The notes beneath the pieces are model-generated. The model saw only the letters and a program-made list of their open reading frames with translations. It had not been told where the DNA came from and did not search any database. A stretch of DNA of 64,000 nt, taken from the NCBI GenBank assembly GCA_017525605.1, contig JAFXSM010000020.1, positions 110,971 to 174,970 of the forward strand, written 5' to 3'. This DNA is from Treponema sp. (lineage in GTDB: Bacteria; Spirochaetota; Spirochaetia; Treponematales; Treponemataceae). Positions 1 through 8,367 of this stretch are shown here, in pieces (position 1 is the stretch's first letter; every line of letters starts with the position of its first letter). A program made the translations under genes and the position numbers.

Positions 1-437
1 ACGTGCAGTCGAACGTCAGGGACCTCGAATCGTGCATGAAAAAAGTCGTGGGCTACAGCGAGCTTATGGAAGAAGAGCTGACGCTCGACATCGCGAAGGA
101 ACTTCTCAGGGACAAAATCGACGCGGGCACGGACGTTGGGACTGTGACGATGGAATCGATCCAGCAGGCAGTCGTCAAGCATTACGATCTCAAGCTCGCG
201 GACCTCATCGGAAAGAAAAAGAGCAAGCAGTACGTCCTTCCGCGCCAGATTGCAATCTACGTCTCGCGCAAGCTGATGAGCGAATATTCGCTTCAGGACA
301 TCGGGCATGAATTCGGCGGGCGCGACCACTCGACAATCCTGAAAGCCATAGAGAAAGTCGAGGTGCTCCTTAAAACGAAGCCGGAGATTGTCTCGATTGT
401 GCGCCAAATAGAGAAGGATGCCCATATACAGCGGTAA
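1..437 (+). CDS. dnaA: Chromosomal replication initiator DnaA, C-terminal part
   Basis: The 3' end of dnaA; the 5' end lies outside the window and the frame is open from the first bases. The visible 145 residues cover the end of the AAA+ domain III (the NVRDLES segment) and all of domain IV, the helix-turn-helix that binds DnaA boxes. The domain IV signature DIGHEFGGRDHSTI is at about nt 297-338. DnaA opens oriC and loads the replicative helicase. The gene lies immediately before the origin and dnaN, the usual arrangement. Confidence 0.97.
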   Translation, partial: VQSNVRDLESCMKKVVGYSELMEEELTLDIAKELLRDKIDAGTDVGTVTMESIQQAVVKHYDLKLADLIGKKKSKQYVLPRQIAIYVSRKLMSEYSLQDIGHEFGGRDHSTILKAIEKVEVLLKTKPEIVSIVRQIEKDAHIQR

Positions 438-742
438 TTCGAGGATTCCATCAACAGGAAATCCACAAAATTCAGCCGTTTAGCTACAGGAAAACTACGG
501 GAAATCCACAAAAAATCCACGAAACTGAAGAACTATACGTTTCGCGGATTTTTTTTTCGCCAGAAACGAAATTCATCAAAATCCACAAAAAAAATCCGCA
601 TGAAATTTCAGAAAAAACACCGGAAGAAACGCTGAATCTGTGCGTTCTGGAACAAAAATTTAGTTAATTTTCGAATTTAGAAATTCAGTGTTTAGTGAAT
701 TCCTAAATTTTTATAAGGATGTGTATAGAATTTGAATTCAAC

Positions 743-781
743 AAAAATTTACTAAATTTCGATCGAATTTAGTAAATTTTT
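743..781. repeat. Perfect 16-bp inverted repeat inside oriC
   Basis: Arms at 743-758 and 766-781 are exact reverse complements, separated by 7 nt (TCGATCG). The arms are almost pure A/T. It ends just before the DnaA boxes at 780-802. It could be a protein-binding palindrome or a weak dnaA terminator; the long distance from the dnaA stop and the lack of GC in the stem make the terminator reading less likely. Confidence 0.75.
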
Positions 782-969
782 ATGCACAGCCATTGTGGAA
801 AACTCGCGAATTTCTGTGGAAATCTTGTATTCGGAATGTTGATAAACAGTCTGATTTCATAAAATTTGTGGTTTTGTAGTTTTCGTGTGCAAAAAATTCA
901 GAGAGTTATCCACAGAGAGAATTCAGACGCACGAGGGCTTCGGGGCACTTTTCCACAAATGCACAGAGC

Positions 970-1015
970 CTATTACTACTACTACTAAATTTATAAATTC
1001 ATAATTAAATAAAAA
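970..1015 (+). promoter_or_regulatory. DnaA-trio tract and AT-rich unwinding element
   Basis: Six consecutive trinucleotides CTA TTA CTA CTA CTA CTA (970-987) start 12 bp after the DnaA box at 949-957 and continue into an A/T-only run. In Bacillus subtilis the equivalent element is described on the complementary strand as 3'-(G/A)AT-5' repeats that guide DnaA onto single-stranded DNA. Order and orientation here match that basal unwinding layout. Confidence 0.8.
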
Positions 1016-1129
1016 ACGCCATGGGATTCGAAAAAATCAGAAAGGGAAAACATAAAATCATTTTTCGGTTTTCTAATATGAAAAAACAATCTACACTTCA
1101 AGCAGAAATTTTTTTAGGAGCAACTGCAA

Positions 1130-2254
1130 ATGAAATTCTCTTTCAACAGAAACGCGCTGATAAACGAAATTGCAATAGCGCAGGAAATCATCTCTACAAA
1201 AAACGCAGATACGATAACGTCATTTGTTTCTTTAACAACCTCAAACAATATGCTTACGATCAAGGCCGTCGACCCGAACATGAATTTTCAGGCGAACATT
1301 CCTGTTGAAACTGACATCGACGGAACTTCCATTGTCTTCTGTCCGAAACTTATGAGCATTCTTTCGCTGATTCCTGAGGGCGACGTCCTTTTCGAGACGG
1401 AGCAGAAGGAAAGTATGCAGATTGCCGTGATAAAACATTCGACGAAGAAAATCAGGTTCACGCTGAGATGCGGCGACGAGACAAAATTCCCTCAGATTGA
1501 GAGCCAGAACGACGTCGAATTCTTCGAGATTCCGGCAAAAGATTTGAAGGAGATGATCTCCCACACGATTTTTGCTGTAGGAACAGACCAGGAAAGGCTT
1601 ATGCTCACTGGCGTTCATTTTGAGAAAAGCGAGAACGACCTCGTGCTCGTCGCGACAGACCGTGCGCGCGTTGCTTACGAGGCACGCCCTCTTCTGGCCG
1701 ATGTCGCCGAGCTCAAGCCGATTATCGTTCCTCCGAAAGTCCTTAACATCGTCGCAAAGCATTCTTCGGACGAGGGCAACATCTCTCTTTCGATTACGGA
1801 AAAGAGCATCATTTTCAAATTCTCGAACTACGTCATCTCGTCGAACCTGATAGACGCAGTTTATCCGAACTTCAGACGGATTTTCCCGGAGAATTCTCCG
1901 TTCAAGTTCATCGTTCAGCTGGACGAATTTGCGGCGGCTGTAAAGCGCATCTCCGTAATGAGCGAGGACAAGGACAGGGACAAGGTCCGCATTTTCTTTG
2001 ACCTTGCGCCTGGCGTTCTGAGCATCCACGCTGCGAGCGACCTCGGCGAGGCGCGCGAGGAGATTCCGTGCCAGTACGCAGGCGAGAACGTTTCCCTTGC
2101 GTTCAAGACGAAGCATATCGAGGATTCGATAAAGAACATGGACAGCGATTCCGTCGCGTTCGAATTCTCCGAGGCGGGAAAGGGCGTAATCATCAGGACT
2201 GAGCCAGCCTCAACTTGTCTCAATCTTGTCGTGTCGATAAAGACAATCGGCTAG
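1130..2254 (+). CDS. dnaN: DNA polymerase III beta sliding clamp
   Basis: A 374-residue protein of normal length for the ring-shaped clamp that tethers the replicative polymerase to DNA. It is colinear with the family from its N-terminal MKFSFNRNALINEIAIAQ to the C-terminal segment, whose LVVSIKTIG end replaces the more usual MPMR ending; it sits between dnaA/oriC and recF. The start is set by AGGAG at 1116-1120, 9 nt before the ATG. An earlier in-frame-looking ATG at 1021 belongs to another frame. The 27-nt gap to recF suggests co-transcription. Confidence 0.96.
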   Translation: MKFSFNRNALINEIAIAQEIISTKNADTITSFVSLTTSNNMLTIKAVDPNMNFQANIPVETDIDGTSIVFCPKLMSILSLIPEGDVLFETEQKESMQIAVIKHSTKKIRFTLRCGDETKFPQIESQNDVEFFEIPAKDLKEMISHTIFAVGTDQERLMLTGVHFEKSENDLVLVATDRARVAYEARPLLADVAELKPIIVPPKVLNIVAKHSSDEGNISLSITEKSIIFKFSNYVISSNLIDAVYPNFRRIFPENSPFKFIVQLDEFAAAVKRISVMSEDKDRDKVRIFFDLAPGVLSIHAASDLGEAREEIPCQYAGENVSLAFKTKHIEDSIKNMDSDSVAFEFSEAGKGVIIRTEPASTCLNLVVSIKTIG

Positions 2255-2280
2255 AATTTTTTTTTCGGGGGGAGTGAATA

Positions 2281-3399
2281 GTGCCGTTGCTTTCGATTTC
2301 CTATGTGAATTTCAGGAACATTCAGAACGAGACGATCGACCTGCTTTCGAAGGAGGTGTTCTTCGTCGGCGAGAACGGGCAGGGGAAGAGCAATCTGCTT
2401 GAGTCTGTCTATTATCTTGCGTATGGCTCGTCGTTCAGGACTCATTCTGATTCGGAAATCATAAGAAGCGGCGAGAATGCGTTCAGCCTCCGCACGCTTT
2501 TCAAACGGAGCGAGGACAATGCCGACTCGGTCTTCATTTCGCTTGAGAACGCAAAGACGACGACGAAAAAGAAAATCGTCAAGAACGGCAAGACTCTCAA
2601 GGACAGGAAAGAGCTTGTAAACACGATGCCGTGCGTCCTTTTCTGCCATGAGGATTTGGAATTCGCGGTCGGAGAGCCTGAGCGCAGGCGTTTTTTCGTT
2701 GACCAGTGCCTTTCGATGTACGATATGTATTACATCGACATTTCCAGAAACTACAAGAAAATTCTCAAAAGCAGGAACCTTTCCCTCAAGCAGCAGCAGT
2801 TTTCCATGCTCGACGTTTATGATTTGCAGCTTTCGGAATACGGGCTTCAGATTCAGAAGAAGCGGAATGACGCGGTTTTCAAGTTTAACCAGATTTTCGC
2901 GGGGCTTTACGAGCGGATAACTGGAATCGACAACGTGACGATCCGATACAGCCCGTCTTGGAAATCAAGTTCCGGTTCGATTCCGAATCAGGCGGATGTC
3001 CTGAAAATCCTCTCGGAGAAGCGCGAGGTCGACAGGGTGATGCAGACGACGATGAGCGGGCCGCACAGGGACAAAATCCGCTTTGTGAGGAACGGCACCG
3101 ATTTCGTTCCGACAGCATCGACAGGGCAGAGGAGGCTTCTTGCGATTCTCCTCCGCATTGCTCAGGCGATTTTCTACACGCAGGCGACCGAAAAAAAGCC
3201 GATACTTTTGATGGACGACGTTCTTCTTGAGCTTGACCCGGACAAAAGGCAGCACGTCACGTCTCTTCTGCCTGAGTACGACCAGCTTTTCTGCACGTTC
3301 CTGCCGGGCGAGCCTTACGAGCGTTATGCGAAGAGCACGACGAAAATTTACAAGATTGAAAAAGGAGGGTGGAGTGAATTACAGTCAAAGCCTCAGTAA
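2281..3399 (+). CDS. recF: DNA replication and repair protein RecF
   Basis: A 372-residue SMC-like ATPase that helps load RecA at gaps and stalled forks. Walker A GENGQGKSN is at residues 30-38, the ABC-type signature STGQRRLL near residue 280 and the Walker B region ILLMDDVLLELD near residue 308. The start is GTG, preceded by the purine-rich GGGGGGAGTG. The 3' end overlaps the next gene by 26 bp, which points to translational coupling. Confidence 0.95.
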   Translation: MPLLSISYVNFRNIQNETIDLLSKEVFFVGENGQGKSNLLESVYYLAYGSSFRTHSDSEIIRSGENAFSLRTLFKRSEDNADSVFISLENAKTTTKKKIVKNGKTLKDRKELVNTMPCVLFCHEDLEFAVGEPERRRFFVDQCLSMYDMYYIDISRNYKKILKSRNLSLKQQQFSMLDVYDLQLSEYGLQIQKKRNDAVFKFNQIFAGLYERITGIDNVTIRYSPSWKSSSGSIPNQADVLKILSEKREVDRVMQTTMSGPHRDKIRFVRNGTDFVPTASTGQRRLLAILLRIAQAIFYTQATEKKPILLMDDVLLELDPDKRQHVTSLLPEYDQLFCTFLPGEPYERYAKSTTKIYKIEKGGWSELQSKPQ

Positions 3400-4030
3400 T
3401 CAGCTCAATCAGTTCAATCAATTTAATCAGTTCGATGACAATGTTCACAGCACGGATTCGGCGGCGGTGAGGGACATGAATTCCGGCATGGTCGATGCGA
3501 TGCAGCTTGTCAGCTGCGTCATTGACGGAATCGACCAGAAAACGATTGTGGCGGGCGACAAAATCCTCCGTTCGTGGCGGGCGATAATCGAGTCAATCCG
3601 CCCGAATTCCAGGACGACGAAAAACGCGGAGAATTACGGCAAGAATCTTGCCTCCCATTCAAAAATCGTCGATTTCAGGAACGGAATCCTGCTTGTCGAG
3701 GCAGACCATTCAAGCTGGCTCCAGATGCTCCAGCTCCATAAAAAATACATACTCGGCTGCATCCAGCGTCGTTTCCCCGACCTTGCGGTGTCCACTCTCG
3801 CTTTCAGGCTGCGCGGAAGCAACGTGGGGCTTTCAGTCACATACGAGGAGAGCCTCAGAATCGAGCGCGAGAAACTTTCTGAAAAATACGAGCGCGAGGA
3901 GAAGATGCTCGATGAAATGGGCTTCGGCGCGAAAGTTGACGCTGAGAAAGTGCCGGAGCTTCCGCCCGAACTCAAGGTCATGTTCGACAGAATGAAAGCG
4001 TCGATATTGACAAAAGAAAAGAATGTTTGA
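3374..4030 (+). CDS. DUF721 (DciA-like) protein
   Basis: A 218-residue protein. The GTG start at 3374 has AAAGGAGGG 5 nt upstream and lies within the end of recF. The N-terminal part is Gln/Asn-rich (repeated NQFNQF). The core (about residues 75-160) has the DUF721 fold signature: ILRSWRAIIE, then HSKIVDFRNGILLVEADHSS, then a LRGSNVGLSV segment. DUF721 proteins encoded beside recF include DciA, a loader or operator of DnaB helicase in bacteria lacking DnaC/DnaI. The C-terminal 60 residues are charged and helical. The replication role is inferred from family and location. Confidence 0.8.
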   Translation: MNYSQSLSNQLNQFNQFNQFDDNVHSTDSAAVRDMNSGMVDAMQLVSCVIDGIDQKTIVAGDKILRSWRAIIESIRPNSRTTKNAENYGKNLASHSKIVDFRNGILLVEADHSSWLQMLQLHKKYILGCIQRRFPDLAVSTLAFRLRGSNVGLSVTYEESLRIEREKLSEKYEREEKMLDEMGFGAKVDAEKVPELPPELKVMFDRMKASILTKEKNV

Positions 4031-4115
4031 TACTCTCTACTCCACTATCTTTTAGAGTTTTTTAGATAAACTCACTGCTCAAACAAAAATCATTTTATTA
4101 AGGAGACTTGTTCTT

Positions 4116-4271
4116 ATGTTACGTACATATCAACCAAGCAAAGTAAAAAGAAATAGAAAATTTGGTTTCCGCGCTCGTATGGCAACTCGTGGCGGTCGCA
4201 TGGTTCTTGCTCGCAGACGCGCTAAGGGTCGCAAGAAGCTTTCAGTTTGCAGTGAAGGCAAAAAATACTAA
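4116..4271 (+). CDS. rpmH: 50S ribosomal protein L34
   Basis: A 51-residue basic protein beginning [20 protein letters not shown] and containing [20 protein letters not shown], the L34 signature. TAAGGAGA lies about 10 nt before the ATG. It is followed by rnpA, the conserved rpmH-rnpA-yidD-yidC order. It ends in SVCSEGKKY, slightly longer than many L34 proteins, which usually stop near LSA or LTA. Confidence 0.97.
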   Translation: MLRTYQPSKVKRNRKFGFRARMATRGGRMVLARRRAKGRKKLSVCSEGKKY

Positions 4272-4309
4272 TTTTAAGTATTTGAATTTTTGGATTTCGG
4301 AGCGCGATG

Positions 4310-4705
4310 ATGACAAGACGATTTACACGTATTGAGCACATGAAAAGCGCGCTCGAAATCAAGAATCTGTTCAAGAACGGGAAAAAGGTAAGCATTTACG
4401 GCGCAAAGTTGTTCTTTATGCCGAATAACATCGGATTCAACAGAATCGGCTTTCCACTTCCCCGTGGTTACGGCAATGCGGTGCAAAGAAATCGTGCAAA
4501 GCGATTCAGCCGTGAAGCCTTCCGTATTCTAAAAGCACACCTGAACACCGGATTCGATATGCTTCTTCTTGTGTATCCGACATCCGAGAATGACTCGTTC
4601 CGCTCGCGGTGTGTTCAACTTCGTACATTGTGTGAAAAAGCTGAATTGATAAAGCCTGATTCGGATTTGCCGGTCGAATTTCTTCCAGCCGATTTGAAAT
4701 CGTAA
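4310..4705 (+). CDS. rnpA: Ribonuclease P protein component
   Basis: A 131-residue basic protein that binds the RNase P RNA for tRNA 5' maturation. The RNR motif [16 protein letters not shown] is at about residues 58-73, and the LPRGYGNAV stretch before it replaces the usual GxAVxRN. Two adjacent ATGs (4307, 4310) are possible; GGAG at 4299-4302 fits 4310 better (7 nt). A third in-frame ATG follows 11 codons later. Part of the rpmH-rnpA-yidD-yidC-jag cluster. Confidence 0.92.
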   Translation: MTRRFTRIEHMKSALEIKNLFKNGKKVSIYGAKLFFMPNNIGFNRIGFPLPRGYGNAVQRNRAKRFSREAFRILKAHLNTGFDMLLLVYPTSENDSFRSRCVQLRTLCEKAELIKPDSDLPVEFLPADLKS

Positions 4706-4716
4706 ACGGAATCGTC

Positions 4717-4938
4717 ATGAAAAATATTCTGACAAAAATTTACTGTGCTCCTATTCGTTTCTATCAGGTTTGTATTTCTCCGTTGTATCCTGCCTGCTGC
4801 AGATTCTATCCGTCTTGCTCCAATTATGCGCTGGAGGCTTTTCAGAAATATGGGCCCGTCAAGGGATTCCTTCTGACTTCCAAAAGAATATTGAGGTGCA
4901 ATCCCTTTTTTGAAGGCGGATACGACCCTGTCCCGTAA
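4717..4938 (+). CDS. yidD: Membrane protein insertion efficiency factor YidD
   Basis: A 73-residue protein with the family signature [21 protein letters not shown] followed by [20 protein letters not shown] and GGYDPVP. YidD is thought to assist YidC in inserting inner-membrane proteins. It starts 11 nt after rnpA and is followed by yidC, the usual arrangement. No strong ribosome-binding site is seen (GGAATCGTC), so expression probably depends on coupling to rnpA. Confidence 0.95.
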   Translation: MKNILTKIYCAPIRFYQVCISPLYPACCRFYPSCSNYALEAFQKYGPVKGFLLTSKRILRCNPFFEGGYDPVP

Positions 4939-4993
4939 AAATCTTCGAACACTTTCTGAATGAAGTTTTCCGAATTTAGGAGATAAATCAAAA

Positions 4994-6754
4994 ATGGAAA
5001 AAAATACTATTTGGGCGATTTCCTTGTCCACAGTCGTTCTCGTCGCTTTTTTCGCGGTGCAGACATTCCTGTTTCCGAGAAAAGAACCTGTAGCGCAGAA
5101 CAAGGCAGACAGCCAGAAGGTCGAGCAGAAAGCTGAATCTGCTTCTTCTGCGGAAAATACGGAGTCATTCCTCTCCGAGCCTTCCGAGAATGCTTCTGAA
5201 ATCGCACAGGCTGCCGAAGAAAATTTCGTAATCGAGACAAATAAACTCAAAGTAACTTTCACGAACAAGGGCGGAGACGTAATCGGCTTTGAGCTGAAAG
5301 ACCATTTCGACAGGGACACTGGAAAGGGTGTCGAGATGATAAACAACGTTTCCGCAAAGAACAGGGCGTTCGCGCTTTCGTTCGGCGACGTTGACGCAGA
5401 TATCGTCGATAAGATTTTTGACGTGAAAATCGACGAGGCGAACAAGAAAATCGGATTTTCAAAGGCATACGCTGATTTTACGGTCTACAAAGTCTACACG
5501 TTCAAGGATGACGAGTACCTTTTCAAGCTCGATATCGACATCATCGGAAACGAGAACTTCAAGGGGCTGAACAAAAACGGGGCTGCATATTCGCTTCGAA
5601 CTTCGCCGCAGATTGGTCCTCGCTTCAATCCGAAAGACAGGTACGACGTGCGCGAGTTCATCGCATACGACATCGCGAACGAGAAAAAATTCACTCCGAA
5701 AAAGGACAATGAAAAAGACTGGTCGTGGGTTGCCGTCGCTGGAAAATACTTCGAGATTATCGTGAATCCGGAGGATTCTGTAGAAAAGCTGAATGCGGTC
5801 AAGCTCATCGCGCCGGACAAGAAAAACGAGAATTCGAACACGCAGCTCGTCCTTTCAAGGAAAGCTTGCGATTCTTCCGTAAAAGATTCGTATTTCATCT
5901 ATGTCGGCCCAAGAAACGAGGCTGACCTCAAAATTTATGCGACAGCAGACAAAAATTCATGGAACGTCGGCGGAAAGTCGCTCACGGAAAGCTTGCCGAC
6001 ATCTGGAATCCTCAACTGGCTCGAAATCATTCTCCGCTTCGTGATGAAGCTGATTTACAAAATCATTCCGAACTGGGGAGTTTCAATCATCATTATGACT
6101 ATCCTCCTCAAATTCGCCCTCTTCCCGCTCACGAAAAAGAGCCTTGAGGGAACTCAGAAATTGCAGGAAGTTCAGCCGAAACTTCAGGCACTCCAGGAAA
6201 AATACAAGGACGACAGGCAGAAACTCCAGCAGGAGCAGATGAAGCTCTACCAGCAGGTCGGATACAACCCGATGTCAGGATGTTTGCCGCTCGTGATTCA
6301 GTTCGTTGTTTTGTGGGCGATGTACCATCTTTTCAACAACTATTTCGAATTCCGCGGCGCATCTTTCATTTCGGGCTGGATTTCGGATTTGTCTTCGACG
6401 GACAACGTTCTGACGCTCGGATTCTCTATTCCGTGGCTCGGAAATGAACTTCACATTTTGCCGATAATCTATCTCATTTCGCAGCTCCTTTTCGGAAAAA
6501 TCACGCAGAACGGCGGAACTGCGGCAGGTCAGAGCGCGGCGCAGATGAAGATGATGATGTACGCAATGCCGATTGTCTTCTTCTTCCTGTTCTACAACGC
6601 TCCGTCAGGACTTCTTCTTTACTGGACTGTCAGCAACGTGTTCCAGCTCTTCCAGCAGCTTTTCGTCAACAGGATGATGAAGAAACGAAAGTTTGCGCCG
6701 AAGTCTGCGAAGTCTGCGACCGTATTCAACAATAAGAAAAACAACAAAAAATAA
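4994..6754 (+). CDS. yidC: Membrane protein insertase YidC (Oxa1 family)
   Basis: A 586-residue inner-membrane insertase. An N-terminal membrane helix (residues 7-26) is followed by a charged linker, a large periplasmic domain (about 75-330) and the conserved C-terminal Oxa1 core with five predicted helices (about 345-570). The core includes WGVSIIIMTILLKFALFPLT and the NPMSGCLPLVIQ loop. The very basic tail (NNKKNNKK) fits ribosome contact. AGGAGATAA lies about 10 nt upstream. It is followed 12 nt later by jag. Confidence 0.95.
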   Translation: MEKNTIWAISLSTVVLVAFFAVQTFLFPRKEPVAQNKADSQKVEQKAESASSAENTESFLSEPSENASEIAQAAEENFVIETNKLKVTFTNKGGDVIGFELKDHFDRDTGKGVEMINNVSAKNRAFALSFGDVDADIVDKIFDVKIDEANKKIGFSKAYADFTVYKVYTFKDDEYLFKLDIDIIGNENFKGLNKNGAAYSLRTSPQIGPRFNPKDRYDVREFIAYDIANEKKFTPKKDNEKDWSWVAVAGKYFEIIVNPEDSVEKLNAVKLIAPDKKNENSNTQLVLSRKACDSSVKDSYFIYVGPRNEADLKIYATADKNSWNVGGKSLTESLPTSGILNWLEIILRFVMKLIYKIIPNWGVSIIIMTILLKFALFPLTKKSLEGTQKLQEVQPKLQALQEKYKDDRQKLQQEQMKLYQQVGYNPMSGCLPLVIQFVVLWAMYHLFNNYFEFRGASFISGWISDLSSTDNVLTLGFSIPWLGNELHILPIIYLISQLLFGKITQNGGTAAGQSAAQMKMMMYAMPIVFFFLFYNAPSGLLLYWTVSNVFQLFQQLFVNRMMKKRKFAPKSAKSATVFNNKKNNKK

Positions 6755-6766
6755 GGGGTTTGTAAA

Positions 6767-7453
6767 ATGACTTACGAATTTGAGGGAAAAACTGAAAAAG
6801 ATGCCATCGAGAAGGCTGTCGCTGAGCTTAATCTCAACGCTGACCAGTTCGATGTCGAGATTCTTGAGACTCAGAAAAAATCTCTTTTCAAAAGTGGTCA
6901 CGTCAAAATAAGGGTCATCGTCGATGATGAGGACTCTGGAAAGAAATCTGACGAGAACGATGCTAGTCGTCCGGTGTCTGGAAAACTGATTCCGCAGGAC
7001 GAATTTGAGCAGAAGCTTGTCGATTTCATCAGAAACATAATCGAAAGAATGGGATATTCGGCTTCGGTCGATGTGTTCTTCCGCGAGGACAAGAAAATCG
7101 GAATCAGGCTCGATTCCGACAGCTCTTCGATTCTCATCGGACGCAAGGGAAAGAACCTCGACGCGCTCCAGCTTTTGGCGAACGTGTATGCTGGTCACAT
7201 TGGCCGTGAGGATGTGCGCGTGATTCTCGATACGGAGAACTACCGCGTGCGCAGGGAAGAGAATCTCGTTCACCTTGCTTACACGTCCGCTGACAAAGTA
7301 AGAAGCACAAGGCTTTCGGTTCTCCTTGAGCCGATGAACCCGTACGACAGGCGAATCATCCACACTACGCTGAACGATATTTCTGATATCGAAACGAAGA
7401 GCGAGGGCGAGGGGCTTTTCAAGCAGGTCCGCATCATGTTCAAGAGCTACTAG
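6767..7453 (+). CDS. jag: Jag/KhpB RNA-binding protein (KH-R3H)
   Basis: A 228-residue protein with the three expected parts: the Jag N-terminal domain (MTYEFEGKTEKDAIEKA, to about residue 50), a KH domain (about 75-150, with ILIGRKGKNLDALQLL as its GxxG region) and a C-terminal R3H domain (about 160-225, with PMNPYDRRIIH). The family binds RNA and affects cell elongation and division. It sits 12 nt after yidC, as in many bacteria. Confidence 0.93.
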   Translation: MTYEFEGKTEKDAIEKAVAELNLNADQFDVEILETQKKSLFKSGHVKIRVIVDDEDSGKKSDENDASRPVSGKLIPQDEFEQKLVDFIRNIIERMGYSASVDVFFREDKKIGIRLDSDSSSILIGRKGKNLDALQLLANVYAGHIGREDVRVILDTENYRVRREENLVHLAYTSADKVRSTRLSVLLEPMNPYDRRIIHTTLNDISDIETKSEGEGLFKQVRIMFKSY

Positions 7454-7550
7454 TCATATTCGGCAATTGTGGAAGTTACCAACGGAAATGTCGATTGTTA
7501 GTCGATTGTTTCATTGAGTTACATTGATGAAAATCTGAAGCGGAGGAAAA

Positions 7551-8351
7551 ATGAACTTGAAAAAAATATGTCTGGCTCTTTTGCTGATTTTTTCGTCGGT
7601 TGCACTTTCATTTTCGGAGGTAATTTCTGATTCTCTTCTGGACGAGCTTGTGCATTCCAAAAACCGGAATTTGCAGAACACGTTCATGAATGACGATGTG
7701 GTGAATCTTACGCTGACACCCAACTCGGAGCTTTCGAAAAAAGCCGTGAATACCTGGACGCTCGATGCAAAGCCACGGTTCACGACAGAGAAGCTTTTCT
7801 ATCTGAAAAAATCGACGCTCGTTGCGAACAGCGACAATCCTGAGAAGTGCGACACATCGATAAACGGCGTGTCAAAAGTCATCAGGTCGATTTCCAAGAT
7901 GAAAGGCGTTCAGTATTATTCGAACGGCGACAAGAAATGGGAGACGCTTTACCACAAGTCGAATCTCATCGATTCCCTCAAGACCAAGAAGGCGATTCCC
8001 GACGACCTTGAGGGGAGCGCGGACGGAAAAAGCTATTTCTGCATTCAGGAAGACAATTCGTTCGGAACTTGCGTTTACAAGCTTGATTATCTGCAGCGCG
8101 ACAAGCAGAATCCGAATGAGGTTTCCGTTTGCTTCACGAATGCGGAGAATCTCAAGTACGGCCCGATAACTGCCGTGAAAAGCGGAAATCTGAAAATCAG
8201 TCTTGTCGTGACCGAGCAGGATACGTTCTACCTTGTCTACATGATTGTTCAGGTGAAATATCCGAGCATTCCGTTTCTTGAGAGCAGGCTCAGCCGTTCG
8301 TTCAATGCCCGCGTCGATGCGATTTACAAATGGTTCTCCATGAGTTTTTAA
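7551..8351 (+). CDS. Secreted protein of unknown function
   Basis: A 266-residue protein with a clear signal peptide (MNLKKICLALLLIFSSVALSFS, cleavage near residue 22) and no further membrane segment. GCGGAGGAAAA precedes the ATG. It appears to belong to a Treponema-restricted family of about 270 residues. The closely spaced neighbour 17 nt downstream is the PPIase lipoprotein, so the pair may be an envelope-folding or envelope-maintenance unit; that is inference from position only. No catalytic motif is recognised. Confidence 0.7.
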   Translation: MNLKKICLALLLIFSSVALSFSEVISDSLLDELVHSKNRNLQNTFMNDDVVNLTLTPNSELSKKAVNTWTLDAKPRFTTEKLFYLKKSTLVANSDNPEKCDTSINGVSKVIRSISKMKGVQYYSNGDKKWETLYHKSNLIDSLKTKKAIPDDLEGSADGKSYFCIQEDNSFGTCVYKLDYLQRDKQNPNEVSVCFTNAENLKYGPITAVKSGNLKISLVVTEQDTFYLVYMIVQVKYPSIPFLESRLSRSFNARVDAIYKWFSMSF

Positions 8352-8367
8352 AAGTGAGGAATAAAAA

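Larger units (their letters stand above)
438..1129. other. oriC: Replication origin oriC (dnaA-dnaN intergenic region)
   Basis: A 692-bp AT-rich gap with no convincing gene. It contains one perfect DnaA box TTATCCACA (906-914, +), boxes matching TTWTNCACA at 780-788 (+), 794-802 (-) and 949-957 (+), a near match at 815-823 (-), and three copies of the weaker AAATCCACA (459-467, 502-510, 579-587). A tract of six CTA/TTA trinucleotides at 970-987 follows the last box and runs into an A/T-only stretch, the likely unwinding element. A 16-bp perfect inverted repeat sits at 743-781. Box cluster, trio and AT-rich element between dnaA and dnaN are the standard signs of a bacterial oriC. Confidence 0.9.

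Noticed and set aside
1241..2116. Long minus-strand open frame across dnaN
   Set aside because: Mirror frame of dnaN with arginine-rich, family-less sequence; dnaN is colinear with its family over its full length.
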